Positions 17,671 through 26,853 of a DNA stretch of 64,000 bases are shown here, piece by piece (within the stretch, counting starts at the first letter, position 1; every line of letters starts with the position of its first letter). Position numbers and translations under genes: made by a program. Origin of the DNA: Eubacterium sp. (GTDB lineage Bacteria; Bacillota; Clostridia; Oscillospirales; Acutalibacteraceae); NCBI GenBank assembly GCA_029258375.1, contig JARHZA010000001.1:973564-1037563 (forward strand). The letters run 5' to 3'. The notes beneath the pieces were generated by a model. The model saw only the letters and a list, made by a program, of their open reading frames with translations, made no database searches and was not told the DNA's origin.

Positions 17671-17930
17671 TGATTATAAAAACAAAATGCCTCTGTCAAT
17701 AATGACAGAGGCAATAAAATACTGCGGTTCCACTCTTCTTTATACTTAACTGCTAAAACAGCCTTGCAGATAACGGTGCATACCGCCACAAAATACTATA
17801 ATTTCCTTTGTGGAACTCATGGGTGCATTTCAAGATGATCTAATTATAAACCTTTCAGCAAAATGGTTTACTCTCTTAAATTAGAGTTAATCCCTACTTC
17901 TCCCAATCGAAGTTTTTAATTATTCAAGAT
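17671..17930 (-). promoter_or_regulatory. T-box leader, cysteine-specific, controlling cysE-cysS
   Basis: Minus strand, upstream to downstream: stem I elements GGGAGAAGTAGG and AGAGAG with an apical GCTGAAAGG; a specifier segment GAAATGCACC in which TGC (17827-17825) is the cysteine codon; then the T-box core GTGGAACCGCAG (about 17734-17723); and a terminator with a 10-bp stem GCCTCTGTCA/TGACAGAGGC (17712-17689) and a T run. Uncharged tRNA-Cys would pair with the specifier and the T-box core and block the terminator. The 363-bp gap between cysE and pgsA is fully explained by this element and its promoter. Confidence 0.92.
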
Positions 17931-17936
17931 ACTATC

Positions 17937-17964
17937 ATTATAGCAAAAAAAATTAATTTTGCAA
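17937..17964 (-). promoter_or_regulatory. Promoter of the T-box/cysE-cysS transcript
   Basis: TTGCAA (17964-17959), 16-bp spacer and a perfect TATAAT (17942-17937) on the minus strand, just before the T-box leader. Confidence 0.65.
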
Positions 17965-17978
17965 CAACTTTTTTACCA

Positions 17979-18536
17979 TTATTTTGATTCAATAAGATAC
18001 CAGCCATCTTTTGTATATTTAATTCCAGACAAAACAGAAACAACACATGCAATCCAGAATAATACAAAAGCAACTATGTGAAGTGTATCTGTGTTTATTG
18101 CAGTGAATTCGCCTATTGCAAAACTAAAGAATACAAGTCCTGTTGATACCATTTGTAAAAATGTTTTTGCTTTTCCAAATTTATTAGCTGCAATAACTTC
18201 TCCTTTAGTTACAGCAATCATACGAACACCACTTACTAAAAATTCACGTGCTAGCATTAAGGAAAAACAAACTACATCGCAGTAGCCAAGTGATACCATG
18301 ATTACAAATGCAGTCATTACAAGTGCTTTATCTGCTAATGGGTCCATAAGTTTTCCAAAGTCAGTTACTAAGTTTCTTTTTCTTGCAATGTTACCGTCAA
18401 CTGTATCACTAACACATCCTAAGAAATAAACTAAAACAGTAACACACCAATGAAATGGAAATTCTATGAGAGCAGTTGCTAAAAGCACTGGAATCATAAC
18501 GAGTCTAAATATTGTTATTTTATTTGGCAAATTCAT
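17979..18536 (-). CDS. pgsA: CDP-diacylglycerol-glycerol-3-phosphate 3-phosphatidyltransferase
   Basis: A 185-residue membrane enzyme with the CDP-alcohol phosphotransferase signature DTVDGNIARKRN..GKLMDPLADK (about 44-70: DG, AR, G, D, D). It forms phosphatidylglycerol phosphate. It begins within the stop of rimO (ATGA overlap of 4 bp) and is last in the run recA-recX-rimO-pgsA. The rimO-pgsA pair is also common in other Firmicutes. Confidence 0.94.
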   Translation of the reverse strand: MNLPNKITIFRLVMIPVLLATALIEFPFHWCVTVLVYFLGCVSDTVDGNIARKRNLVTDFGKLMDPLADKALVMTAFVIMVSLGYCDVVCFSLMLAREFLVSGVRMIAVTKGEVIAANKFGKAKTFLQMVSTGLVFFSFAIGEFTAINTDTLHIVAFVLFWIACVVSVLSGIKYTKDGWYLIESK

Positions 18537-19852
18537 TGTATTTCCTCCCCTAACAAATCATAGCCGTCGAAATCAGTAATTTTAACATTTACAAAATTAC
18601 CAATTTCCAAATTATTTTTAGAAGTAAAAATGATTCCACTATCAATTTCAGGAGAATCAAGATAACTTCTTCCAATATATTTGTCATCATCTTTTTCATC
18701 AATAATGACTTTATAAACGTTTCCTACACGTTTTTGATTTGCTTCTTCAGTAATTGTATACTGAATATCCATAAGAACTTCTGCACGTTTATTTTTTATG
18801 TTATCTTCAATCTGATCTTCAAAATCAAATGCAGGAGTATCTTCTTCTGGAGAAAATGCAAAACAACCCATTTTGTCAAATTTAATGTCTTTTACAAATT
18901 TGCAAAGTTCTTCAAAATTTTCTTCTGTTTCACCAGGAAAACCAACCATAAATGTTGTTCTTAGTGATAAATTAGGAATTTTAGTTTTCATTTTAGTTAA
19001 TAATTCTTTTAATTCATCATAAGAGCCAAATCTATTCATTGATTTTAATATATCTTTATTGCAGTGTTGTAATGGTATATCTATGTATGAGCAGATCTTT
19101 TCTTCACTTGCAATTACATCAATAAGTTCATCGGTTACTCTATCTGGATAGCAATAAAAAATTCTTATCCATTCAATACCTTCAATTTTACAAAGCTCTT
19201 TTAGCAAATGAGCAAGTTTGTATTCACCATAAATTGAATAACCATATTTTGTAGTGTCCTGAGCGATTAAAATAAGCTCTTTTACACCATTATTAGCAAG
19301 TTCAATTGCTTCTTCTAAAATGCTCTCAATTTTACGCTCACGATATTTTCCTCTTATTCCAGGGATTGCACAGTATGAACATCTATTGTCACAACCGTCA
19401 GATAGTTTTAAATATGCCCAGTGTGGTGGTGTAGAAACAAGTCTTTCATCATCAAGTGGTAAATAACACTTATCAGGATAATTTGATGTTTTAACGCCAA
19501 CCATAGCTTTTTGACACACCTTAACTATATCTGAGTTAGCGCCTATGCCTATTACTGCATCAACTTCAGGCATTTCGTTAAGAATTTCTTCTTGGTATCT
19601 TTCGGCAAGACAACCGGTTACAACGATAGCGCTTATCAATCCTGCTTTTTTATATTCTGCAACTTCAAGTATAGTTTCTATTGCTTCAGTTTTTGCATCT
19701 TCAATAAAACCACAGGTGTTAACAATCATTATGTCTGAATCTTCAATATTCTGTACAATTTGAAAACCGTTATTATTAAGTTTATTGAGCATTACTTCGC
19801 CGTCTACCTGATTTTTAGGGCAACCAAGCGAAATCATTCCTACTTTAAACAT
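18533..19852 (-). CDS. rimO: Ribosomal protein uS12 methylthiotransferase
   Basis: A 439-residue radical-SAM methylthiotransferase. It has the N-terminal UPF0004 domain (begins ISLGCPKNQVDGE), the radical-SAM triad CDNRCSYCAIP (about 154) and a C-terminal TRAM domain. SLGCPKN and the IRGKYRERK segment mark RimO rather than MiaB. It methylthiolates an Asp of ribosomal protein S12 using two 4Fe-4S clusters. It overlaps recX by 8 bp and pgsA by 4 bp. Confidence 0.93.
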   Translation of the reverse strand: MFKVGMISLGCPKNQVDGEVMLNKLNNNGFQIVQNIEDSDIMIVNTCGFIEDAKTEAIETILEVAEYKKAGLISAIVVTGCLAERYQEEILNEMPEVDAVIGIGANSDIVKVCQKAMVGVKTSNYPDKCYLPLDDERLVSTPPHWAYLKLSDGCDNRCSYCAIPGIRGKYRERKIESILEEAIELANNGVKELILIAQDTTKYGYSIYGEYKLAHLLKELCKIEGIEWIRIFYCYPDRVTDELIDVIASEEKICSYIDIPLQHCNKDILKSMNRFGSYDELKELLTKMKTKIPNLSLRTTFMVGFPGETEENFEELCKFVKDIKFDKMGCFAFSPEEDTPAFDFEDQIEDNIKNKRAEVLMDIQYTITEEANQKRVGNVYKVIIDEKDDDKYIGRSYLDSPEIDSGIIFTSKNNLEIGNFVNVKITDFDGYDLLGEEIQ

Positions 19853-20456
19853 ATTCTTCGTTCTCTATTCTATAAAATGCTGTTTTTATGTCACTATAAA
19901 TAAAACCTTTTCTTATCAGTGCCGCAATAACTTTATCTTTGCCTCCTTCTAATTTAAGTTTATTTAAGTAACTTTTGTTTATTACTCTAATTATCGAATC
20001 AATTTGATTAGTTTCATCATTATCAATTATTTCATTGATAATTTCTTTATCGATACCACGTTTATATAATTCTTGTCTTACGTGATTCTTAGAATAATTT
20101 TTATTATTGAATAAGTGATTTGAAAGGGATATTGCGAACTTTTCATCATCAAGGTATCCGAGTTCAATAAACTTATTTATTGCCTTGTCTGCAGAAATTT
20201 CATCAACTGTTCTTAGCAGTTTGTCTCTAAGCTCTTTAACAGAGTGATCACGTCTTGACAATAAATCAGCACATTTATTAAAAGCTTTTTTATAATTTAT
20301 CTTTAAAACAAGTTCGTGCCATTCGTCATCGTCAATCTCAGAGCCATCAACAATGTAATTTTCAGCCCAAAAATCAATATCAGTTGTAATCACATATTCA
20401 TCATCAAGGAGCAGATGAATTTTATTTCCTCTGCCCCTTTGTGCCTTTAATATCAT
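19845..20456 (-). CDS. recX: Regulatory protein RecX
   Basis: A 203-residue RecX, helical throughout, with the repeated three-helix pattern around LLSRRDHSVKELRDKLL (about 63-79) and FIELGYLDDEKFA (about 96-108). RecX binds the RecA filament and tunes its activity. Its ATG overlaps the recA stop by one base (TAATG), which couples its translation to recA. The N-terminal 50 residues are a beta-rich extension found in Firmicutes RecX. Confidence 0.9.
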   Translation of the reverse strand: MILKAQRGRGNKIHLLLDDEYVITTDIDFWAENYIVDGSEIDDDEWHELVLKINYKKAFNKCADLLSRRDHSVKELRDKLLRTVDEISADKAINKFIELGYLDDEKFAISLSNHLFNNKNYSKNHVRQELYKRGIDKEIINEIIDNDETNQIDSIIRVINKSYLNKLKLEGGKDKVIAALIRKGFIYSDIKTAFYRIENEEYV

Positions 20457-21610
20457 TAATCTTCGTCGTCCTCTACTGCTATATCAAGTTTAGCTCTTGC
20501 TGCTGCTCGTGTTTGCTTTGCAGTAGGTTTTTCTTCTGGAGCACTTTCAAGTTCTGCTTTAGGCGCTGCCTTAGCCTGATATTTTTGCTTTGCAGTAGCC
20601 TGAATCTCGTCAAGCTTTTCTTTAATTTGAATTTCAAGTTTTTCAGCAAATTCAGGATTGTTTTTTACCATATCTTTAACTCTATCTCTACCTTGACCGA
20701 GTCTTTCTTCACCGTATGAGAACCAAGAACCGCTTTTTTTGATTACACCATATTCAACAGCCATATCAACTATTTCGCCGTCTTTACTGATTCCTGTTCC
20801 ATACATTATGTCAAATTCAGCTTGTTTGAAAGGTGGAGCAAGTTTATTCTTAACAATTTTTGCTCTTGTTCTGTTTCCAATGAAGTCAGTGCTTGATGTT
20901 TTTATAGTTTCAACACGTCTAACATCAATACGCATAGATGAATAGAATTTTAACGCTCTACCACCTGTTGTAACTTCTGGGCTACCATACATAACACCAA
21001 CTTTTTCACGAAGTTGGTTAATAAAAATAATTAAGCAATTGCTTTTGTTGATTGCACCAGTCAATTTACGGAGTGCTTGGCTCATAAGTCTTGCATGAAG
21101 ACCTACGTGTGAATCTCCCATTTCACCGTCAATTTCAGAACGTGGAACAAGAGCTGCTACAGAGTCAACAACTATAATATCAACTGCGCCAGAACGAACA
21201 AGCTGTTCTGTAATTTCAAGTGCTTGTTCACCATAGTCTGGTTGCGCAACAAGGAGTGAATCTATGTCTACTCCGAGGTTTTGAGCATATACTGGATCTA
21301 AAGCGTGTTCAGCATCAACGAAAGCAGCTTCTCCACCCTTTTTCTGAGCTTCTGCAATACAATGAAGCGCAAGTGTTGTTTTACCAGAAGATTCAGGTCC
21401 ATAAATTTCAACTATTCTTCCCTTTGGTAAACCACCAATACCAGTAGCGATATCAAGAGTTAAGGAACCAGTTGATATAGCCTCTACATTTAGGTGACTA
21501 TTTTCGCCAAGACGCATAACTGCACCTGCGCCATAAAGTTTTTCTATTTGTTTAATAGCGGACTCAAGAGCCGTCTTTTTATCTGATGTAGCTTTTTTAT
21601 CTGTTGGCAT
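20456..21610 (-). CDS. recA: Recombinase RecA
   Basis: A 384-residue RecA. Walker A is GPESSGKTT (71-79), Walker [11 protein letters not shown] (about 144), loop L2 region follows, and the C-terminal 50 residues form an Ala/Lys/Glu-rich tail ending in an acidic VEDDED. It forms the strand-exchange filament and triggers LexA self-cleavage. AGGAGG lies 8 bp before the start. Followed by recX with a one-base overlap. No CGAAC-N4-GTTCG-type SOS box is visible upstream. Confidence 0.98.
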   Translation of the reverse strand: MPTDKKATSDKKTALESAIKQIEKLYGAGAVMRLGENSHLNVEAISTGSLTLDIATGIGGLPKGRIVEIYGPESSGKTTLALHCIAEAQKKGGEAAFVDAEHALDPVYAQNLGVDIDSLLVAQPDYGEQALEITEQLVRSGAVDIIVVDSVAALVPRSEIDGEMGDSHVGLHARLMSQALRKLTGAINKSNCLIIFINQLREKVGVMYGSPEVTTGGRALKFYSSMRIDVRRVETIKTSSTDFIGNRTRAKIVKNKLAPPFKQAEFDIMYGTGISKDGEIVDMAVEYGVIKKSGSWFSYGEERLGQGRDRVKDMVKNNPEFAEKLEIQIKEKLDEIQATAKQKYQAKAAPKAELESAPEEKPTAKQTRAAARAKLDIAVEDDED

Positions 21611-21637
21611 ACTATATCCTCCTTAAATTACTATATT

Positions 21638-21666
21638 ATTATAATAAATAAGATAAGCAAAATCAA
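21638..21666 (-). promoter_or_regulatory. Sigma-A type promoter of recA
   Basis: TTGATT (21666-21661), 17-bp spacer and TATAAT (21643-21638) on the minus strand, about 30 bp before the recA ATG. Confidence 0.5.
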
Positions 21667-21724
21667 TCACATACAGTAAAAAAGGGTATATTCTTTCACT
21701 TTTTTAAATAATTTAAAAAAACAC

Positions 21725-21753
21725 TTGCATTTTGTTGTTTTTTATGGTAATAT
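21725..21753 (+). promoter_or_regulatory. Promoter of rpmB
   Basis: TTGCAT (21725-21730), 17-bp spacer and TAATAT (21748-21753), 35 bp before the rpmB start. Confidence 0.5.
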
Positions 21754-21788
21754 CATTGCGTTGTAAATTTGTAAGGAGGTGTTCGCTA

Positions 21789-21974
21789 ATGGCAAAATGT
21801 GAATACTGCGGAAAAGAAATGACTTTCGGTATTAAAGTTTCTCACTCACACAGAAGATCAAACAGAACTTGGAAACCAAACGTAAAAAAGGTTAAGGCTA
21901 TCGTTAACGGCTCTCCTAAAAGAGTAAATGTTTGCACAAGATGTCTTCGTTCTGGCAAAGTTGAAAGAGCGTAA
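21789..21974 (+). CDS. rpmB: 50S ribosomal protein bL28
   Basis: A 61-residue bL28 of the zinc-binding form: CEYC near the N-terminus and CTRC near the C-terminus give four cysteines. The conserved HSHRRSNRTWKPN lies between. AAGGAGG stands 9 bp before the ATG at 21789; the frame is open 19 codons further upstream but that part contains the ribosome site and promoter. Single gene with its own promoter and terminator. Confidence 0.96.
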   Translation: MAKCEYCGKEMTFGIKVSHSHRRSNRTWKPNVKKVKAIVNGSPKRVNVCTRCLRSGKVERA

Positions 21975-21991
21975 TAATTTCGCAAAGCTGT

Positions 21992-22020
21992 GACCGCTGA
22001 TTTTCAGCGGTCTATTTTTT
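21992..22020 (+). terminator. Intrinsic terminator of rpmB
   Basis: A 9-bp stem GACCGCTGA / TCAGCGGTC with loop TTT, followed by a T run. Confidence 0.9.
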
Positions 22021-22040
22021 ATATTTAATTAACTGTAATA

Positions 22041-22068
22041 AAAAAAGGCAGGTTCTACCTGCCTTTTT
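22041..22068 (-). terminator. Intrinsic terminator of der-plsY
   Basis: An 11-bp stem AAAAAGGCAGG / CCTGCCTTTTT with a 5-nt loop overlaps the plsY stop codon by 2 bp; on the minus strand T's follow. Confidence 0.85.
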
Positions 22069-22732
22069 ACTTTTTGTTTTTATTTGTAATTTTACTTTCC
22101 GTACCGTTGAAAAGCCTTTTTATATTAGCAGAATGCTTTAAAACAACTATTAGTGTGAAAACAACTGCTATAAGTGTTGCAAGCCATCGCGAACTAATAA
22201 AAGATGTGTTTATTGTAATTGTTTCAGGTTTAAACATTATGTATGTAAGAATTGGATAACAAAGAGAAATAATTATTGAACCAAGACTTACATATTTAGA
22301 AGTCAATACTACAACAGCAAATACCACAACTAATATAAGTGCAATTCTCCAGTCAATACAGGCAACCATACCTGCACAAACAGAAACACCTTTACCTCCC
22401 TTGAAGGAGAAAAAGCAAGGGTACATATGACCAATAACACAAGAGAGTCCTGCAATAGACTTAAATAAATATGCATTACTATTAAAATCGTTTTGACCAA
22501 TTATTAAATATGCGATAAAAACTGCAACAAAAAGTTTTATAACATCACCAAAAAATGTTAAGACCGCATATTTTTTCCCATTTGTTCTAAGCATATTTGT
22601 GGCTCCAGCATTATGGCTACCACTTTCACGTATATCTTTATGAACAAACTTTCGTGAAACAATAATAGAAAAGTTTAAACTTCCGAGGAGATATGATATT
22701 AAAATTATAATTGCAATTTTAAAAACCATCAT
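22067..22732 (-). CDS. plsY: Glycerol-3-phosphate acyltransferase PlsY
   Basis: A 221-residue membrane protein with the PlsY motifs: SGSHNAGATNMLR (about 37-49), the Gly-rich KGGKGVSV (about 110-117) and further membrane segments. It acylates glycerol-3-phosphate using acyl-phosphate, the first step of phospholipid synthesis. Its ATG overlaps the stop of der by 4 bp. der-plsY is a common pair. Confidence 0.95.
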   Translation of the reverse strand: MMVFKIAIIILISYLLGSLNFSIIVSRKFVHKDIRESGSHNAGATNMLRTNGKKYAVLTFFGDVIKLFVAVFIAYLIIGQNDFNSNAYLFKSIAGLSCVIGHMYPCFFSFKGGKGVSVCAGMVACIDWRIALILVVVFAVVVLTSKYVSLGSIIISLCYPILTYIMFKPETITINTSFISSRWLATLIAVVFTLIVVLKHSANIKRLFNGTESKITNKNKK

Positions 22733-24057
22733 TTCTTTCCGTCTCCCCTTTCCCTAATTATAAATCTAATTGGGGTTCCATCCAAACCAAAAACTTCTCT
22801 GATTTGGTTTTCAAGATAACGTTGATATGAAAAATGGAAAAGTTCTATACTATTGACAAAAAATACAAATGTTGGTGGGCGTGTAGATGCTTGAGTCATA
22901 TAGTAGATTTTAAGTCTCTTACCTTTATCAGTTGGTGGTTGAACTCTTGCGGTAGCGATCCCAAGCACTTCATTAAGTTTACCTGTTGATATACGCATTG
23001 AGTTTTGTGAATGAACAAAAGATATGGTTTCAAATAATTTATTTAAACGTTGACCGGTTTTTGCAGAAATAAAAATAAATGGAGCATAATTCATAAAAGA
23101 AAAATCAACTGTTAATTTCTTTTTGAATTCATTCATTGTGTTACCATCTTTTTCAACTGCATCCCATTTGTTAACGGCAATTATGCAAGCTTTACCTTGT
23201 TCAATGGCGATACCTGCGATTTTAGAGTCCTGTTCGGTGAAACCTTCAGTAGCATCGATCATAATTACACAAACATTTGCTCGTTCAACAGCCATTCTTG
23301 CTCTAATTATGCTGAATTTTTCAATTGCGTCATTGATTCTGCTTTTTCTTCTGATTCCTGCGGTATCAATGAAATTGAACTTGCCAAATTTATTTTCTAT
23401 AAATGTATCTGTTGTATCTCTTGTTGTACCTGCAATATCAGATACTATTGCTCTGTTTTCCCCACTAATTTTATTTATTAGAGAAGATTTACCAACGTTA
23501 GGTTTACCAATAACTGCAACGTTTATTATTTCTTCATCAACTTCTTCATCTTCACATTCAGGAAAATGCTTTATAACTTCATCAAGCAAGTCGCCTGTAC
23601 CGTGACCATGAACTGATGATACTGCAATTGGATCACCCATACCAAGATTATAGAACTCGTAAAAATCAGGACTTACTGCACCAACACTGTCGCATTTATT
23701 TACACATAAAATTACAGGTTTACCACTTTTTTGAAGCATAGAAGCTACTTCGTGGTCTGTTGCAACAACACCACATGTAAGATCTGTAACAAGTACTATA
23801 ACATCTGCTGTTTCAATTGCAAGTTCTGCTTGCTCTCTCATTTGACTTAATATTATATCGTCAGAATAAGGTTCGATACCACCAGTATCAACTAATAAAA
23901 ATTTATGGTTTAGCCATTCACAATCACCATAAATTCTATCTCTCGTAACACCTGGGGTATCATCAACAATAGAAAGACGAGTTCCTATTAACTTATTAAA
24001 TAAAGTTGACTTACCAACGTTAGGTCTGCCAACTATCGCAACAATAGGTTTGCTCAT
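22729..24057 (-). CDS. der: Ribosome biogenesis GTPase Der (EngA)
   Basis: A 442-residue protein with two tandem GTPase domains and a C-terminal KH-like domain. Domain 1 has GRPNVGKST (10-18), DTPGVTRD and NKCD; domain 2 has GKPNVGKSS (about 182), DTAGIRRK and NKWD. Der acts in late assembly of the 50S subunit. Full length. Followed by plsY with coupled translation. Confidence 0.97.
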   Translation of the reverse strand: MSKPIVAIVGRPNVGKSTLFNKLIGTRLSIVDDTPGVTRDRIYGDCEWLNHKFLLVDTGGIEPYSDDIILSQMREQAELAIETADVIVLVTDLTCGVVATDHEVASMLQKSGKPVILCVNKCDSVGAVSPDFYEFYNLGMGDPIAVSSVHGHGTGDLLDEVIKHFPECEDEEVDEEIINVAVIGKPNVGKSSLINKISGENRAIVSDIAGTTRDTTDTFIENKFGKFNFIDTAGIRRKSRINDAIEKFSIIRARMAVERANVCVIMIDATEGFTEQDSKIAGIAIEQGKACIIAVNKWDAVEKDGNTMNEFKKKLTVDFSFMNYAPFIFISAKTGQRLNKLFETISFVHSQNSMRISTGKLNEVLGIATARVQPPTDKGKRLKIYYMTQASTRPPTFVFFVNSIELFHFSYQRYLENQIREVFGLDGTPIRFIIRERGDGKK

Positions 24058-24154
24058 AAAATAACCTCATTATTAGAAAACTTAGTAATATAAATTTTCA
24101 TTACAAAATGTTTATAAGAAGAAGGACGGACAAATAATGTCCGTCCAATTTGAA

Positions 24155-24340
24155 TTACGCTTCTTCTTTAGCAATAACTTCCTTGCCGTTGTAGTAACCG
24201 CAGTTAGCACATACCTTGTGAGGTACTGTGTAAGCTGAACAATTAGGACATTTAACAAGTGTTGGTGCGTCTAACTTCCAAACGCTTGAACGTCTCTTAT
24301 TTTTTCTTGCTGTTGATGTTCTTCTTGCTGGTACTGCCAT
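24155..24340 (-). CDS. rpmF: 50S ribosomal protein bL32
   Basis: A 61-residue bL32 starting MAVPARRTSTARKNKRR, with a zinc site CPNC and CANC (C-x2-C pairs, about residues 32-48). AAGGAGG lies 8 bp before the ATG. It follows yceD with a 32-bp gap, the widely conserved yceD-rpmF pair. Confidence 0.97.
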   Translation of the reverse strand: MAVPARRTSTARKNKRRSSVWKLDAPTLVKCPNCSAYTVPHKVCANCGYYNGKEVIAKEEA

Positions 24341-24372
24341 TCTTGTAGCCTCCTTTATTCAAAAAACTGAAT

Positions 24373-24873
24373 TTACTCTTCATCAAGCAATTGTAATAGT
24401 GCTGCCATTCTTGGATCAACGTCTTTTTTACAATCACATTTACCATAATTGAGATTTTTACCGCATTTATAACAAAGACCTTTACAATCGTCGTTACAAA
24501 GCATTTTACTTGGTAAAAATAGCTGAACCTCTTCTGTAACAAGTTCGTCCAAATCTAAAACACCGTTTTCAACTACAATATAATCATCATAGTCAACATC
24601 GTTTGCTAAGCTTGAAACAAGAATCTTATTAAGATTGAAATTCATATTTTTACTAACTTCTTCAGCACATCTATCACAAACGCCATCGAACTGAAAAGAC
24701 ACAGAAATATCTAGATAAACAACATCTGCTTTTTGATAAGCTGATCCTTTGACAGTTGCTCCGTTTTTGATTGGGTTATATGTGCCATAAATTAAATCAT
24801 TGAGATTCAATGTATAATCAATAGAAATGACCTCATCATTTCCGTTAAATAGGTTAGTAAGGTCTATCTTCAT
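24373..24873 (-). CDS. yceD: YceD family protein (DUF177, 23S rRNA accumulation)
   Basis: A 166-residue DUF177 protein. CDRCAEEV (about 66-73) and the C-terminal CNDDCKGLCYKCGKN give cysteine pairs typical of the Firmicutes form, which may bind zinc. Homologues are needed for normal 23S rRNA levels; the mechanism is unknown. It stands directly upstream of rpmF. TGAGGTGG precedes the ATG, and a perfect consensus promoter lies upstream. Confidence 0.9.
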   Translation of the reverse strand: MKIDLTNLFNGNDEVISIDYTLNLNDLIYGTYNPIKNGATVKGSAYQKADVVYLDISVSFQFDGVCDRCAEEVSKNMNFNLNKILVSSLANDVDYDDYIVVENGVLDLDELVTEEVQLFLPSKMLCNDDCKGLCYKCGKNLNYGKCDCKKDVDPRMAALLQLLDEE

Positions 24874-24900
24874 AAAGCCACCTCATCTCACACTTCTAGT

Positions 24901-24929
24901 ATTATATATATAAGATTATATTTTGTCAA
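24901..24929 (-). promoter_or_regulatory. Consensus sigma-A promoter of yceD-rpmF
   Basis: TTGACA (24929-24924), exactly 17 bp, TATAAT (24906-24901) on the minus strand, 27 bp before the yceD ATG. It matches the consensus at all twelve positions. Confidence 0.85.
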
Positions 24930-24940
24930 TAGAAAATTAA

Positions 24941-24965
24941 TAAAAAAGGCGTGGATATCCACGCC
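24941..24965 (-). terminator. Intrinsic terminator after the small P-loop gene
   Basis: GGCGTGGAT/ATCCACGCC (24948-24965) is a perfect 18-bp palindrome; on the minus strand a T run follows, 16 bp after the stop codon. Confidence 0.85.
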
Positions 24966-24980
24966 CTTTATTGTTTTTAA

Positions 24981-25397
24981 TTATGCTTCTTCGCAATAAT
25001 CGAAGATCTCAACTGGTAAATCTTCTTTATCACAGCTAATTGTGAAGATGAAATCTACATCAGTTGCAGTTGATAACTCAGAAAGCATTTCAAAAAACTG
25101 TGGAAGTTTTTCATAATTTCTGCCAACAATTTTAAATGTTGCATCAACAAGAACATCTGTTACATCATAATTACCTGCACAAATTCCTGCAAGAAAACCG
25201 TAAAAAGCTTTACAACCGCTTACACGGTAAGTATCTGTTTCAAGAAGTCTTGCTTTTGATGAAATATCATATGTGAGTTTTGGTTCTTTTTCAACACAAA
25301 CAACGTTGCCGTCTGATTTCTCAACGCAAGCGTTAACAAGATCAACAAGTTTCTTTGTTTTGCCTGAACCTTTATTACCTATAATAAGTTTAATCAT
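24981..25397 (-). CDS. Small P-loop ATPase-like protein of unknown function
   Basis: A 138-residue protein with a clear Walker A, IIGNKGSGKTKK (5-16), and a hydrophobic strand ending in Asp (TDVLVDATFK, about 80-89) that could be Walker B. It has no other domain, so it is about the size of a minimal nucleotide-binding fold. Clostridial relatives are sometimes labelled PilT, but none of the PilT hexamer motifs are here, so that name should not be carried over. It lies downstream of pgi (38-bp gap) and ends in its own terminator. Six cysteines are spread through the protein. Function unknown. Confidence 0.7.
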   Translation of the reverse strand: MIKLIIGNKGSGKTKKLVDLVNACVEKSDGNVVCVEKEPKLTYDISSKARLLETDTYRVSGCKAFYGFLAGICAGNYDVTDVLVDATFKIVGRNYEKLPQFFEMLSELSTATDVDFIFTISCDKEDLPVEIFDYCEEA

Positions 25398-25435
25398 TTA
25401 TGATTCCCTCCAAGGTTTATTTCAATTATATATTA

Positions 25436-26782
25436 TCATATACCGAGTTCTTTTTCAAGTTTTTCTTTTTCACTTTCATATCCTGGTTTACCAAGAAGAG
25501 CAAACATGTTCTTTTTGTAACTTTCTACACCAGGTTGGTTGAAAGGATTGATTCCAAGTATATAACCAGAAATGGCACAAGCCTTTTCAAAGAAGTAAAT
25601 TAAGTAACCCATATTTGCAGCAGAAATCTCATCAAACTCAAGAATAAGGTTACCTACTCCACCTTCAGTGTGAGCAAGAAGTGTGCCTTGTCTTGCTTTT
25701 TCGTTTACATAACTCATTTGTTTACCAGCAAGGAAGTTGAGACCATCAATGTTGCCTTCTTGTTCTTCAATTACTAAATCTGAAAGTGGTTTGCCGAACT
25801 TAACACAAGTTTCAAACATAAGTGAAGAACCGCTTTCTTGGATAAACTGACCAACAGAATGTAAATCAGTTGAGAATACACAAGAAACAGGATAAAGTCC
25901 TTTACCGTCTTTACCTTCACTCTCAGCATAGAGTTGTTTTAACCATTCGTTGAACATTGTCATACAAGGTTCATAAGAAATGAAACATTCAAGTCTTTTG
26001 CCTTTATCATAGAAACAGTTACGAATAGCCGCATATTTAAGGCAATCGTTTTCATTCAAATCTTCGCTATTAAGACTATCCTGTGCAAATTTTGCACCTG
26101 CCATAAGTTCATCAATATCAATACCTGCAACTGCAATAGGAAGAAGACCAACAGCAGTTAATACTGAGAAACGGCCACCAACGTCATCAGGTACAACAAA
26201 TGTTTCATATCCCTGTTCGTCAGCAAGGTTTTTGAGAGTTCCTCTTTCTTTATCTGTTGTACAGAAAATACGTTTTGCAGCTTCTTCAGCTGAATATTTT
26301 TTGTATACAAGATCACGGAAAATTCTAAAAGCAATTGCTGGTTCAGTTGTAGTACCACTCTTAGAAATTACGTTAACACAGATATCTTTATCTTCACAAA
26401 GTGATACAAGTTCGTTAACCATTGCTGGACTAATTGTATTACCAATAAAGAAAATTTGAGGTGTGTCTTTTGCGAGTAAGTTGTAGTTTTGAGACTTTAA
26501 AGCCTCAATTACTGCTCTTGCTCCAAGATAAGAACCACCGATACCTATAACAATGAAAATATCACAGTTGTTTTTTACGAATTCAGCAGTTTCCTTGATT
26601 CTTGCAAATTCTTCCTTATCGTAATCAGTAGGAAGTGTGGTCCATCCAAGGAAATCATTACCTTCTCCGTTTTTTGAGTGAAGAGTTCTTATAGCGTCAA
26701 CTGCTCTTGGCGCCATAGCATTGATTTCTTCTTCAGAAACAAATTTGTTTGCATATTTATTGACAAGTTTTAATTTTTCCAT
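25436..26782 (-). CDS. pgi: Glucose-6-phosphate isomerase
   Basis: A 448-residue [12 protein letters not shown] (about 81-89) and [10 protein letters not shown] (about 141-150) form the sugar-phosphate isomerase site, the catalytic Glu lies in the [10 protein letters not shown] region, and the C-terminal [13 protein letters not shown] supplies the catalytic Lys region. It interconverts glucose-6- and fructose-6-phosphate. The length matches the shorter Firmicutes form. GAAGG lies 8 bp before the ATG. Confidence 0.97.
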   Translation of the reverse strand: MEKLKLVNKYANKFVSEEEINAMAPRAVDAIRTLHSKNGEGNDFLGWTTLPTDYDKEEFARIKETAEFVKNNCDIFIVIGIGGSYLGARAVIEALKSQNYNLLAKDTPQIFFIGNTISPAMVNELVSLCEDKDICVNVISKSGTTTEPAIAFRIFRDLVYKKYSAEEAAKRIFCTTDKERGTLKNLADEQGYETFVVPDDVGGRFSVLTAVGLLPIAVAGIDIDELMAGAKFAQDSLNSEDLNENDCLKYAAIRNCFYDKGKRLECFISYEPCMTMFNEWLKQLYAESEGKDGKGLYPVSCVFSTDLHSVGQFIQESGSSLMFETCVKFGKPLSDLVIEEQEGNIDGLNFLAGKQMSYVNEKARQGTLLAHTEGGVGNLILEFDEISAANMGYLIYFFEKACAISGYILGINPFNQPGVESYKKNMFALLGKPGYESEKEKLEKELGI

Positions 26783-26853
26783 AAAATTAACCTTCTTTCT
26801 TCTTTACATCGCATATTTTACAACAATTTATTCAGTTTATCAACTACTTTTTG

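Noticed and set aside
17616-17789. Upstream 58-codon extension of cysE
   Set aside because: It runs through the T-box terminator and core; the start at 17615 has the ribosome site.
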